From Neocallimastix lanati (nom. inval.) (taxonomy: Eukaryota > Neocallimastigomycota > Neocallimastigomycetes > Neocallimastigales > Neocallimastigaceae), in the NCBI GenBank assembly GCA_016946835.1, contig JACVTC010000015.1:1298501-1362500 (forward strand): DNA of 64,000 nt, read 5' to 3'. Below are positions 22,087 through 32,900 of this stretch, piece after piece; position 1 is the first letter of the stretch; every line of letters begins with the position of its first letter. A program made the translations under genes and the position numbers. A model generated the notes under the pieces. That model saw only the letters and a list, made by a program, of their open reading frames with translations. It was not told the DNA's origin and searched no databases.

Positions 22087-23163
22087 TCAATTAGTTTTTT
22101 GGTTATTATGTTGATTATTATTATTGTTATTATTATTAAAATAATTATTGCTAGATTTATTTTTAGTATAATAATAATTATTATTATTATAATTCTTGCT
22201 ATTGTTTACATGTGGTCTTGAATGTTTCTTTCTCAAATTTTTATTATCAATATTATTTCTTAATTGGTCCTTACTTTTAATATTATTTTCAAATAAGATG
22301 CACTTAGTATAAATATCACCAAGCTTTGTAGGGAATTCTTCCATTTTATCTATTTCTTCTTGGAACTTTGGGTGAAGTCCATTATAGAAAAATAAGACTA
22401 AAGCTTCTTCGTCCCAAGACAGACCAGTAGTTAACGTTCTAAACTTTTCTATATAATCATTTATTTTCCCATACGAATGTTTTAATTTTACTAACTGGAT
22501 TTTAGCCAATTTTTTACTTGCAACATTCGTAAAAGTTTTCTTTATATCACTTAATAATTTCTTTAGTGTTCCTGGATGATTGTTCTCGTTATAGGTAGCA
22601 ATAAAACAATTTCTTGCACCGTCTCTCAAACGAGATTTGACAAAGTTTATTTTTACTTCTTCTGGTAATCCTAAGTTAGGATAAGTTGAGAAAGTATCTT
22701 CACATAATTGACAAAATAAGTCTGTGTCATTAGTGTTTCCTGAGAAGAATCCAGGTTCAGGTACTTGTTGCAAATTATTAGAATAACTATTTTTCATGAT
22801 GACATCATTGTCTGCATCACGTCTGGTAGAAATAGAGGCGTTATCATCTTGATTTTGTGGTACAGATTGGCTAGAAGAGGGATCATCATTGGTACTAATT
22901 TTTATATCTAATTTTTCATTGAATATTTTAGTTAAATTAGAAAGTTGATTAATAATATTTTTATTATCTCTATTAAGTGTATAGAGTTTTTTCTGTAAGT
23001 CTTGATTATATTTATTAAAATCTTCTTTTAATAAAAAGCTATCATTAACAGAAGAAGCTAATTCTGATACGGTAACTTGGGCGTCAGACCTTAACTTATT
23101 AACTTCTGACATTGGGGCAATGTCAGGTATTGAACTAGCCCAGACGTTCGTATAGTAAGACAT
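22087..23163 (-). CDS. Ty3/Gypsy Gag
   Basis: 358 aa with an ATG start (23163). A helical N-terminal part is followed by a retrotransposon Gag core at about residues 130-300, with the usual hydrophobic and aromatic pattern (PGFFSGNTNDTDLF, LVLFFYNGLHPKFQEEID). The C-terminus is basic then Asn-rich; no CCHC knuckle is present. The pol frame overlaps the Asn-rich end in the +1 frame. Gag would form the particle for the downstream Pol. No 5' LTR could be defined to the right. Confidence 0.8.
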   Translation of the reverse strand: MSYYTNVWASSIPDIAPMSEVNKLRSDAQVTVSELASSVNDSFLLKEDFNKYNQDLQKKLYTLNRDNKNIINQLSNLTKIFNEKLDIKISTNDDPSSSQSVPQNQDDNASISTRRDADNDVIMKNSYSNNLQQVPEPGFFSGNTNDTDLFCQLCEDTFSTYPNLGLPEEVKINFVKSRLRDGARNCFIATYNENNHPGTLKKLLSDIKKTFTNVASKKLAKIQLVKLKHSYGKINDYIEKFRTLTTGLSWDEEALVLFFYNGLHPKFQEEIDKMEEFPTKLGDIYTKCILFENNIKSKDQLRNNIDNKNLRKKHSRPHVNNSKNYNNNNYYYTKNKSSNNYFNNNNNNNNQHNNQKTN

Positions 23164-23209
23164 ATCAAGGTAGCAACTAAAACTAGGGTAAGGTTATTGT
23201 TAAGATTTT

Positions 23210-23966
23210 GATATAATTTATAGTTTAAATTTAAATAAAATAATATGGTTTATTAAAAAATATTCACTAAGTCGATATGTCTATATAATAATATACTATA
23301 TTGATATATAATAAAAATAATAAATATCTAAATGTTTAGTTTAATAAAAATTTATTTATAATAAACTTTGATAATTAGAATTATCAAATTAATTTAATTT
23401 TAAATTTGTTTATTTTATTTAATAATAAAATATCTATAATATATTACTATTAAGGTAATTTTACAATAACCTTACAAAGAACATAAAAAATAGATTTTTA
23501 CATCTTTCTTTTATACTTTGTAAGTTACATAATAATAATATTTAATTATAAGATAGTAATAATATAGTAATATAAATACTAATAAAATATAAGGATAAAT
23601 TTAATTATATAATTAATTTGAATAATTGAATTTAATATAGATATGTTGTAAACATATATAAAAACATAATATAAATAAAATACACGTGACGTCAAATGTA
23701 TCATTGAAATTAATTATTAATATAAACCTTATTTATTAATATTCTCAGAATTATTAGGCCTAAGATAACCCTTTAAATATTAAACAAGAATTTATATTAA
23801 TTATTAATTATTTAAATATATATATTATTTATAATTAAATAAATAATATTTTTAATTATTGAAATGTAAATAACTGAAATTGAGATTTCAATTCAGTTAT
23901 AATTTCAACACTTATTAACTTTATTTATATTAATTATTAATTAAATATTTCATTTCTTATTAATAA
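23210..23966. other. AT-rich region between Gypsy gag and the gag-only element
   Basis: It should hold the leader and 5' LTR of the Gypsy element, but I cannot define LTR ends without a matching 3' copy. No ORF. Confidence 0.35.
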
Positions 23967-24337
23967 TGGTGCAATGTAAATGAACTTTTAAAATTTAAAT
24001 CTAATTATATTAATATTCACAATAATAAGTAATTCACACTAAAGTTGTAAATTATAACTAAATACTTAAATTCTACTTTATAAATTGTTTATTTAATTTT
24101 TATTAAATTTTTATTTTTGATCAATTGAAATCTCAATTTAGATCAATTGTCATTCAATCTAATTTTTTACATTTAATAAAGTTATATGTGGAAAAGAGAG
24201 AGTCTTAATAATTTCTAATTTTATACTTTATATATAAATTTCAATCAAATTTATCCTTTTATGGATTAATTTGATTTTCTATTTTTTATGTAAATTTAGT
24301 CGTATTTAATTTTAATTTTTCACTTGGTCTCGTACCA
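23967..24337 (-). repeat. 3' LTR of the gag-only element
   Basis: 371 bp, same length as 26138-26508 and apparently identical in sequence. On the minus strand it begins TGGTACGAGACC directly after the polypurine tract. Confidence 0.85.
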
Positions 24338-24350
24338 AGATCTCCCCCCT
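24338..24350 (-). promoter_or_regulatory. Polypurine tract
   Basis: On the minus strand AGGGGGGAGATCT abuts the 3' LTR. This is the expected primer for plus-strand DNA synthesis in LTR elements. It fixes the element's orientation. Confidence 0.75.
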
Positions 24351-24356
24351 AAGCTT

Positions 24357-24377
24357 GGACTTCGTCCCCTGAAGTCC
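24357..24377 (-). promoter_or_regulatory. Hairpin beside the polypurine tract
   Basis: Perfect 7-bp stem GGACTTC/GAAGTCC around loop GTCCCCT (plus-strand reading). A closely similar stem and loop lies at 17434-17454 beside the purine tract of an otherwise different element. Confidence 0.5.
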
Positions 24378-24490
24378 TCCTAAGGTTGACTTAGTAAACG
24401 AAACAGAAAAATTGATCTACTTTAATTAATTAACTATCTCTATACTATCTGTTTTCTTAACTATATAAAATTTATTAATAACTATAAAAG

Positions 24491-25543
24491 CTAAAATAAA
24501 AATAATATAAAATAGTTTATAAATTTCCTTTTATATTTATAATTCCTTTCTACCATTCTTAAGTCTTCTCGATTATCGCACCTTATCTTGGAATTATCTT
24601 TGATGTTGATCCTTAATGTTTGATACTTTTCACTTGTCGTATTTATCCACTCAAATTTATCAGTTCGTTGCGTTTTCACATGGTTATCCGCTCTCATTAG
24701 TTCTTCATTATTATTTTCAGTATTAATTTTGTTAAGACTTGCAATATTTTCCACTTCCTTTATTTCGTTATTTATTCCGTCATTATGATTGATTGGTTTG
24801 TCATCATCTTCTATTTCTTTTAACATAGTATTCTTATTAATTGTTTCTTCATCACCCTTTTCAACTTCTTCTTTGTCATTTATTACTTTGATATCTTCGG
24901 CTTTAGCGATCCATTCTTCTTTATTACTGTTTTCTTCTTGCTTAATTTCTTTAATTTCAACAGTTTCTGCTAACTCCATTGGTTCATAATAAAAATTTTG
25001 CTCATTTCGTACACATTCTTCAAAGTTAATGATATTTTGTATTTTATGTGTAATTCGACAAGCTTCTTCAATTGTTTCAACGCCTTCATAAATTACAGTA
25101 AAACATGCATATTGATTTATCTCAATTGACCTAACGTAATCTTTTACTGTAAAGCCTTCCTTAAGCAGTGATGGTAATTTATTGTAATATTCTAAATAAA
25201 TAGAATTAAAATCGAATAAATTTTGTCCTACCTTTAATTTTATAGCCTTTAATTTATCGTAATAATAAAAATGATCTCGATCTTTTATATTAAGAAGTGC
25301 ATTTTTAATTTGGATTAAGTTTGGATACACTTCTTCTGGCATTTCCTCTTTTAATTCTTTTATTAGTCTTCGTGCTTCACCACTGGTAGCAAGAAACGCT
25401 AATCTATATCTAATTTCTTCATCTTGAACACCACTCCCTTGTATTAAGTTTACCAACTTGTCATACCATGTCAATACGTTTTGTTCATTCACTACATTTA
25501 GTCGTGGTAATATTTTAATTAACTTAATTAGATTAGGATCCAT
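24491..25543 (-). CDS. Gag-like protein of the gag-only element
   Basis: 350 codons from ATG 25543. Residues 1-190 resemble a retrotransposon Gag core: NVLTWYDKLVNLIQGSG is the typical W-containing start, followed by a regular run of helices. Residues 200-270 are very acidic (Glu/Asp/Lys/Asn), and the end is basic with a short hydrophobic tail (FINYFILFLF). There is no zinc knuckle. It is the only ORF between the two LTRs. It would package element RNA into particles, with enzymes supplied by an autonomous Gypsy relative. The frame is intact. Confidence 0.7.
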   Translation of the reverse strand: MDPNLIKLIKILPRLNVVNEQNVLTWYDKLVNLIQGSGVQDEEIRYRLAFLATSGEARRLIKELKEEMPEEVYPNLIQIKNALLNIKDRDHFYYYDKLKAIKLKVGQNLFDFNSIYLEYYNKLPSLLKEGFTVKDYVRSIEINQYACFTVIYEGVETIEEACRITHKIQNIINFEECVRNEQNFYYEPMELAETVEIKEIKQEENSNKEEWIAKAEDIKVINDKEEVEKGDEETINKNTMLKEIEDDDKPINHNDGINNEIKEVENIASLNKINTENNNEELMRADNHVKTQRTDKFEWINTTSEKYQTLRINIKDNSKIRCDNREDLRMVERNYKYKRKFINYFILFLF

Positions 25544-25660
25544 TATTCCTTAATTATTCATAACAATTTGATAATTCATCAATGGATAATTTTCATTAAC
25601 TAGCTATAGTTAATATTTTTTTATTATTTAATATTTTTTTTTTTTTTATATTATTTATTC

Positions 25661-26044
25661 AAAAGTAATTAACTAACTATAATTACTTATTTATTATTTA
25701 CTCAAAAGTAATTAACTAACTATAATTACTTATTTATTATTTACTCAAAAGTAATTAACTAACTATAATTACTTATTTATTATTTACTCAAAAGTAATTA
25801 ACTAACTATAATTACTTATTTATTATTTACTCAAAAGTAATTAACTAACTATAATTACTTATTTATTATTTACTCAAAAGTAATTAACTAACTATAATTA
25901 CTTATTTATTATTTACTCAAAAGTAATTAACTAACTATAATTACTTATTTATTATTTACTCAAAAGTAATTAACTAACTATAATTACTTATTTATTATTT
26001 ACTCAAAAGTAATTAACTAACTATAATTACTTATTTATTATTTA
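25661..26044 (-). repeat. Nine 43-bp tandem units, each a hairpin
   Basis: Units begin at 25661, 25704, 25747, 25790, 25833, 25876, 25919, 25962 and 26005. Each contains AAGTAATTA and TAATTACTT (9-bp perfect arms) around ACTAACTA. The array lies between the primer-binding site and gag, in the leader of the element RNA. Confidence 0.85.
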
Positions 26045-26113
26045 TTACAGTTCATAATTCTATTTATATTACTTATTATGTTTTTCATTAATATAATTAA
26101 TTCATTTACTTTT

Positions 26114-26129
26114 CCCGGTTGAGCCCCCA
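26114..26129 (-). promoter_or_regulatory. Primer-binding site, tRNA-Pro type
   Basis: On the minus strand, eight bases after the 5' LTR, TGGGGGCTCAACCGGG could pair with a tRNA 3' end CCCGG-TTGAGCC-C-CCA: five T-stem bases, seven acceptor bases, discriminator C, CCA. A GGCTC acceptor with discriminator C is typical of eukaryotic tRNA-Pro. No tRNA-Pro is in the window to confirm an exact match. Confidence 0.65.
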
Positions 26130-26137
26130 AGATTTTA

Positions 26138-26508
26138 TGGTGCAATGTAAATGAACTTTTAAAATTTAAATCTAATTATATTAATATTCACAATAATAAG
26201 TAATTCACACTAAAGTTGTAAATTATAACTAAATACTTAAATTCTACTTTATAAATTGTTTATTTAATTTTTATTAAATTTTTATTTTTGATCAATTGAA
26301 ATCTCAATTTAGATCAATTGTCATTCAATCTAATTTTTTACATTTAATAAAGTTATATGTGGAAAAGAGAGAGTCTTAATAATTTCTAATTTTATACTTT
26401 ATATATAAATTTCAATCAAATTTATCCTTTTATGGATTAATTTGATTTTCTATTTTTTATGTAAATTTAGTCGTATTTAATTTTAATTTTTCACTTGGTC
26501 TCGTACCA
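26138..26508 (-). repeat. 5' LTR of the gag-only element
   Basis: 371 bp, equal to 23967-24337. On the minus strand it ends CATTGCACCA, followed eight bases later by the primer-binding site. Confidence 0.85.
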
Positions 26509-27912
26509 AATATGGGGGCAGGTACACAATAAACTTCAAAAAAAAAATGAAAATAATATATTAGTTAATAATTTAATTTCACTTTCCGTTTTTTTATTTT
26601 TTTAACTCCTGATTTTTTATTAAGTATTTTCTTTTTCTTTTATACTTTTTTACTACATGAATTTTTATAATAATTTAAATTATTTTAATTCTTATTAGTA
26701 TAATTATTACATGTGATTTTAAATAATATTTTTTAAGAGTTATTTTAATAATAAAAATATTAATACTAATATAATTAATATTATCTTTAATGACAAATAT
26801 TATTAATGATAAAATTAAAAAAATTTAACAATAAAATTATTGGTAATATTTTTGATAATATAATTCTTGAAACAATTTAATATTAATAATAATTAAATAT
26901 AATAATAAAACAATTTAATTAATATAAGATAATAATTATTTAATAATTAGTCATTAATCAATTTAATTAAATAATGATTTTTTAATAATTAGTCATTAAT
27001 CAATTTAATTAAATAATAATTTTTTAATAATTAGTCATTAATCAATTTAATTTGATAATTTATATAATTATTTTAAATTAAGAATAAAATTTTGGAATTA
27101 TAAAAATAGTTTAAAATATTTAATACATAAAGTTATTAAACTTAATTATAATTTCCAATATTATAATACGAATTATTAGTTAGTTCCGTATCAAATATGA
27201 TACGATATATTTTAAATATTCGTATTTACAATAGTTTTGGGCGCTACACTGGGGAATTGTATTAAATTATATATTCTAATAATAATATTAATTATTTTAT
27301 TTAGTTATTTAAAAATTTTTATTTTATGATATTTGTTTTGTAATATTTTATTTTTATTTTATTTTAATTTTATTTTATTTTATTTTTATCATATTAATTA
27401 ACTATTAATAATTATAATTTAATTATAATATTCTACAATTAATTACTTAAACAACTAATTTTATTAAAACTAATAACTAAACTACTATCTTTACTAATTA
27501 AAACATTTTTCTTATATTAAATCAACTATTACTAATTAACATATATCAATAATTTATTAACATTAAATCAACTATTACTAATTAACATATATCAATAATT
27601 TTTTAACAAAAACATTTTTTTTTTTTTATAATATTTTTATATATTTTTTTTTATAATTATTATCTCTATATTAAATCATAATTGTTATATTTTATATAAA
27701 CATTAATATAAAAGTTTATATTATAATAATTAAATTTTATACTATAATAATATTATTTTATATGATTTATAATTAATATAATTCATCATTTTTATATAAT
27801 TAATTTTATAATAATATATATTTTACAAACTTTATATAATTAATATAATTTAATAATAATTTTAAAATATCATTATTTTTCTTTTCATCTTGTATCAAAT
27901 AAAAGCAAAAAA
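26509..27912. other. AT-rich spacer with short tandem repeats
   Basis: No gene. A 42-bp unit containing TAGTCATTAATCAATTTAATT occurs three times (starts near 26948, 26990, 27032). A unit of about 47 bp with ACTATTACTAATTAACATAT occurs twice (27512-27600). GTATCAAATATGATAC near 27187 is a short palindrome. Confidence 0.5.
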
Positions 27913-27994
27913 GTCACTTTGGCGGAGTGGTTAACGCGGTGGCCTGCTAAGCCATTTCCCTTTGGGAGCGCAGGTTCGAGTCCTGCAGGTGACG
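27913..27994 (+). tRNA. tRNA-Ser(GCU)
   Basis: 82 nt. Acceptor arms GTCACTT/AGGTGAC pair with one wobble. The anticodon stem GTGGC/GCCAT holds loop CTGCTAA with anticodon GCT at 27946-27948. A long variable arm (TTCCCTTTGGGAGC) marks a class II tRNA, and T-arm GCAGG-TTCGAGT-CCTGC is perfect. The anticodon reads AGC/AGU serine codons. There is no intron. A T5 run at 28006-28010 fits a Pol III terminator. The A-box and B-box are intact, so it is probably functional. Confidence 0.95.
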
Positions 27995-28082
27995 GAAAGA
28001 GGTTATTTTTCAATTTTTAATATTTTAAATAAATTAAAAGATTAATGCTAGTCTATTATTATTATAATTTATTAAAAAATCG

Positions 28083-28230
28083 TTGATCATATTCTACCAG
28101 CCAATATGAAACTATAGAAATCTAATTTGAAAGATTGAATTTCTCTTAGTTAGGGGAAGAGATTGTATGGTAATCGCATTATTTACTATATCGATGCTAC
28201 TTCCATCTTCTATTAAAGTTTTATTTATAA
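28083..28230 (+). ncRNA. Possible structured RNA downstream of the tRNA
   Basis: A block distinctly richer in GC than its surroundings follows the tRNA by about 90 bases and has no open frame. Two hairpins can be drawn: AGAAAT/ATTTCT with inner pairing (about 28116-28145) and CTCTT/AAGAG (about 28143-28162). It does not match U1, U2, U4, U5 or U6 as I know them, and I cannot place C/D or H/ACA boxes. It may instead be element-derived. Confidence 0.25.
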
Positions 28231-29886
28231 TTTAAAATATAATAAAAAAACATATTTTTAGTTTTATTTTATTAAATTTTTTTTTCTTTTTCATTTAATA
28301 AAAATGATTTTGACTACAATTTATGTCATCATACTATTAATTATTTTAAAAATTTTTTTTATTTCATTGTATATAAATTAACTTTATCCTTTATTAAGAA
28401 AATAATTTTAATATTTTTAATTTTAAACAATATATAATATATATATATATTTTATCCCAAAATATTTAAAATGTATCATTATTATTTGTATTGTATAAAA
28501 TATAATAATTGTTTTAATAATTAATATTTAAGATAAAAAATATAAAATAATAAATAAAATAATGAAGTGTATTGTGTATTTACTTGTTTTTTTTAATTTT
28601 TTTTTTTATTAAAAAAAATTAAAAAAAAAAAAAAAAGTTTATGTTTTATTATTACTATTATTATTATTGATAAAATTTGTTATATTTATTAATTTAATTA
28701 TATATTCACATAATCTATATATTTCATTTTTGATTTTTTGATAATTTTTATTATTTTTTTTACTATTTTTTTACTATTTATTTATTATTTATTTATTATT
28801 TGTTAATAATTTTTTTTTTTTTTTTATTTAATTTTATTTTATTTTATTTTATTTTTTTTAATTATTTTATATTTTTATATTTTTTATTATTATTTTTTTT
28901 AAGAGAATCTATGAAAATTAAAAAATTCTCTTCTTTCACAAAAAATATTACGCTCGTATAAATAAAACGAAATAAAATAGGAATGAAAATTATATATATA
29001 TATAATTAAATAAATAATAGAAGCTTTTGTTGTAAAGGTTTAAAAAAGATTTATTTAATAAGATATAATTAAAAAGAACGTAGTGGCTTATAATTATTCT
29101 AAAGTAAAACCATACGTTTTAAAGATATTTTATACAATCATAAATAAATATATAATTAAATAATTAAATACATAATTAAATAAATAAAAAAATATAATAA
29201 TAATATATTTTTACAATTAAATATTATTAAATTATATGTAAAAAAGAAAATTTATAATTTATTTAATTATTATTTATTTAATTATAAAAAACAAGCCATA
29301 TTGTACAATTGCGAAATGCATTATCCCCATTCAAAAATATTTGAAAATTACATATATATATAATTTTTAAAGAAATAAAAATTTGGGAAAGCTGCATTTC
29401 GCCAAGTGGAATATTGTTAAGAAAGAATATATACCCTAAGTATGGGGAAATACTCATCAAGATAGTTTCAATTAATTGAAAAACGTATTCATTTCAGCAC
29501 CAATATTGCATTATCCGGATTTTTAACAAGCTATATAGATGCTTGTATGGATGGAATAGCGAAGAAAATAATAATTTAAGTAATACGCCACAAATAAATA
29601 GTATAAATAAAATTAAAAAATTTCAAAAAGTGTTAAAAATAAAATCTCAAAAATTCAAAAATTGTCTAATTTTAAGAAAATGAGTGAAAAGCGGTGGTAA
29701 GAAATTTGAAATATTCTAAAAAATTTAAGAGTTCAAACAGTGAATACTTATTATATATTAGAATATACTTCTAATATATATACCATTAAGATTTTAATAT
29801 ATTTAAAATAAAAATAAATTAAGAAAATTTTTAATTCAATTATTTCAATTAAAAAGATATGATATGTAATAAAATACTATTTTAAA
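28231..29886. other. AT-rich spacer
   Basis: No gene. GCGAAATGCATTATCCCC near 29310 and GCATTTCGCC near 29393 face each other as a small inverted pair. They share the CATTTCGC motif with the foldback element at 30764. Confidence 0.4.
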
Positions 29887-30613
29887 TGATATGAAATGAA
29901 AATAAAAACCTTAATTATTAATAAATTATTTTATTAATAATTACATAAAAATAAATCAATTAATCACCTGATTAATTATCATATGATTTATAAAATGATC
30001 CAGAAATAACGTGATAAATGATAAATTTATGTAAAATCATAAATTCTCTAAAAATACATAAAATTAATGTAAACATAAAATTTATAACATAAATTTTATG
30101 TTATGTAAATATGTAAATAATTTATAAATTAATTAAGTTTTATTTCATTTCATTTTAATTATTTTTATTATATTTTTATTATAATTTTATATGTTCTAAT
30201 TATTATAAATATTTTATTATTTATATTATACTTTTTATAATATTCAACTAAATATTTAATTCTTATTATTTTAAAATAGTTTATAATTAAAGAGTATTAT
30301 ATAAAGAATACTTTTTCTTTATATTTATTCTTTGTAATTTTGCAGTTTTGCAAATTGCCATTCATGCAATTCAAATAGTTAAAATTATAATAATAAATTG
30401 CCAAAATAAATATATTTTATTAGTAAAATTAATTTAGTAATATTTAATATGAAGTTATAAAAATTATTAGTTAATTAAATAAATTTAAATTATAAAATAA
30501 ATAAATAAATATTTAATAAATAAGTAAATAAAATTATATTATATTAATAAATTTCATAAATAAATTCATATAACTTCTCCCAGTAAGAGACTGAACCAAG
30601 GTGTACTTTATCA
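29887..30613 (+). repeat. Solo LTR, family E copy 2
   Basis: About 727 bp, TGATATGAAATG to TACTTTATCA, matching 4672-5395 almost throughout. Flanking pentamers ttaaa and taaaa match at four of five positions, possibly a worn target duplication. No element body is attached. Confidence 0.65.
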
Positions 30614-30763
30614 TAAAATAATAGCTAATATAGAGTCATATATATTACAGTATAATAAAAAATGATTTTATGTATGAAAAACATAAAATTAATGATATAT
30701 TACAATTAAAAATCATATTGAACCAACAAAAAAATAATATGAGTGTGTCATTTCATAAAATTT

Positions 30764-31562
30764 CATTTCGGAAAAATTTCATTTCGCAAAATTTTTTGTG
30801 TCATATCGCAAAAGTTTCATTTCGCAAAATTTTAATAAATAGACAAATAAATAATAAAATAAATAAATAAATAAATAATAAAAAAATAAAAAAAAAAAAA
30901 ATAAAATAAAAAATATAAAATAAAAAAAAAAATAGTTACCACCTAAAATCATCCTAACTTTGTGCTCTTTTAACTCCCTTTTTTTATGATGTCCTCATCT
31001 TTTTTTTTTTTTATTTTTTTTTTTTTTTTTTTTTTTTAATGGATTATATATAAATATTTCTTTTATTAAAAAAATTTATTAGTAATTTAAGATTTTTTTA
31101 AAATACTGTTCAAGGACTTAAAAGGTGTAAAATGATCAATTAATTATTTATATATTATTTTTTAATCTTTTTAATAATTATTTTTTAATTTTAATAATTA
31201 TATTTTAAATTATTATCCTTTACATCTTTTAAATTATTAATACTTATTTTATATATATATGTAAAATTATTATTAATTATATATTATAGAACATTTAAAA
31301 TGTATTATAAAATATTTTATTATTTTAAAGCTTTAAATATAATATATATTTATTATATATATGTATATAAATATTTTTCTTTTTTTTAAAAAATTTAATT
31401 TTAAATTTATTTATTTATTTTTATTTATTTAGTTATTTATTTAAATTATATATATTATTTATTTGTTTTATTATTAATTTATTTATTTATTAACTTTAAA
31501 AAAAATTTTTTGCGAAATGAAACTTTTTATGTAAATTTTGCTAAATGAAATTTTTCGAAATG
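30764..31562. mobile_element. Foldback (MITE-like) element copy 1
   Basis: Terminal inverted repeats of about 60-70 bp (30764-30834, 31503-31562) are built from repeated CATTTCGCAAAA motifs. The interior, about 0.7 kb, has no ORF. The interior stretch CAAGGACTTAAAA...GATCAATTAATTA is shared with 34005-34722. No transposase; it would be mobilised in trans, if at all. Confidence 0.55.
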
Positions 31563-31644
31563 CACCTCCCCCAAATAATATGATATATATCAATAATATA
31601 CTAGGTAATATAGGTAGAAAATATAATAGGAATAATTATTGTGT

Positions 31645-32015
31645 AAATAAATAATAATAGTAATTATAGTAATCAAGAAATTTTGTATATACATTTGCTA
31701 TATACATTAAATAATAATAGTAATAAAGTAATGAAGAAGAGTAAAGAAATTTTGTAAACATTAAATAATAATAGTAATTATAGTAATCAAGAAATTTTGT
31801 ATATACATTTGCTATATACATTAAATAATAATAGTAATAAAGTAATGAAGAAGAGTAAAGAAATTTTGTAAACATTAAATAATAATAGTAATTATAGTAA
31901 TCAAGAAATTTTGTATATACATTAGCTATATACATTAAATAATAATAGTAATAAAGTAATGAAGAAATTTTGTATATACATTAGCTATATACATTAAATA
32001 AATAATAATAGTAAT
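31645..32015. repeat. 114-bp minisatellite
   Basis: The phrase TAATTATAGTAATCAAG recurs at 31661, 31775 and 31889, giving a 114-bp period with a partial fourth unit. Because 114 is divisible by three, a repeating 38-residue frame appears on the minus strand. It is an artefact, not a protein. Confidence 0.75.
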
Positions 32016-32900
32016 TGATATGAAATAGAAATAAAAATTTTAATATAGGAAAACTTTATTATAGTAAATAATTATAAAAGAGAAAAATACTTAGTTTTAG
32101 TTCTCTATCCAAGAATAAGTAATAATAGATTAGTGTAATTCTTGAGATCAAAATATGAAAATAAATATTAATTTTAGGAATAAATGTTAGTTTATATTTT
32201 AAATAATGATAAGTAAATGTAATTTTTCTAAATAAATAAAATTTAAATAAAATTATTTTTATAAAACATATAAATTATATCCCCCATTTAAAGAATAAAC
32301 CTTAAAAGAACCGAACCTGAACTTCGTACTTTATCATAATAATGTCATATAAAATGAAATATTCAAACCTTAATTAATATAAAATAGTTTTTATTATTCA
32401 AACATAAATTAATGTCATAAATCAAATTTAAATTTAATGATTTTATATAATTTCAATATGTGGCTTGATTTCTATATATTAATTATATATTTAATTAATA
32501 ATAAATTTTATAGCATAAATCAATGTTTTAATTATATTCTTATTATTTTATATTTATATTGATATAGTTATTAAATATTTCCTTAAATAATAATTATTAA
32601 TAGTTTATTTTAATCACAAGAACAATTAATCAAATAGTTAATTATAACTAAATAACATAAAAATAAAGCATTTCTCTGAATTAAGAGAAGTGTAAAGTTA
32701 TGTTGTGTTGAGTAATGATAAGTTAGTTTGTAATTAATGTTGTGTTGAGTAATGATAAGTTAGTTTGTAATTAAAAGTATAAGAAAGTTGTTAGATAGTT
32801 TTTAAATATATGTAGTTTTTAAATAAAATTAAATAAATAAATAAATAAATAAATAATAAACTAATAAATTTAATAAATAAATCCCAACAAAAGTACATCG
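32016..32900. other. AT-rich spacer with a two-copy 39-bp repeat
   Basis: GTTGTGTTGAGTAATGATAA occurs twice, about 39 bases apart (32700-32778). No gene recognised. Confidence 0.4.

Larger units (their letters stand above)
23967..26508 (-). mobile_element. Complete gag-only LTR retrotransposon (TR-GAG type)
   Basis: Two 371-bp direct repeats (23967-24337, 26138-26508) appear identical and end in TGGTGC...GTACCA, that is TG...CA. In minus-strand order: 5' LTR, primer-binding site at 26114-26129, a nine-unit hairpin array, a gag ORF, a hairpin, a polypurine tract at 24338-24350, then the 3' LTR. It has no protease, RT or integrase, so it must borrow them. Near-identical LTRs imply recent transposition. 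Flanking pentamers (aataa / aatat) do not match exactly, so a target duplication is not proven. Confidence 0.85.

Noticed and set aside
22104-22110. Canonical -1 slippery heptamer at the gag end
   Set aside because: The A-run is out of phase for -1 shifting, and the pol frame is +1 relative to gag.
25661-26044. CRISPR-like array
   Set aside because: The 43-bp units are contiguous and identical with no spacers, and lie inside an LTR element.
31636-31935. Repeating 38-residue protein
   Set aside because: Product of a 114-bp minisatellite whose period is a multiple of three.
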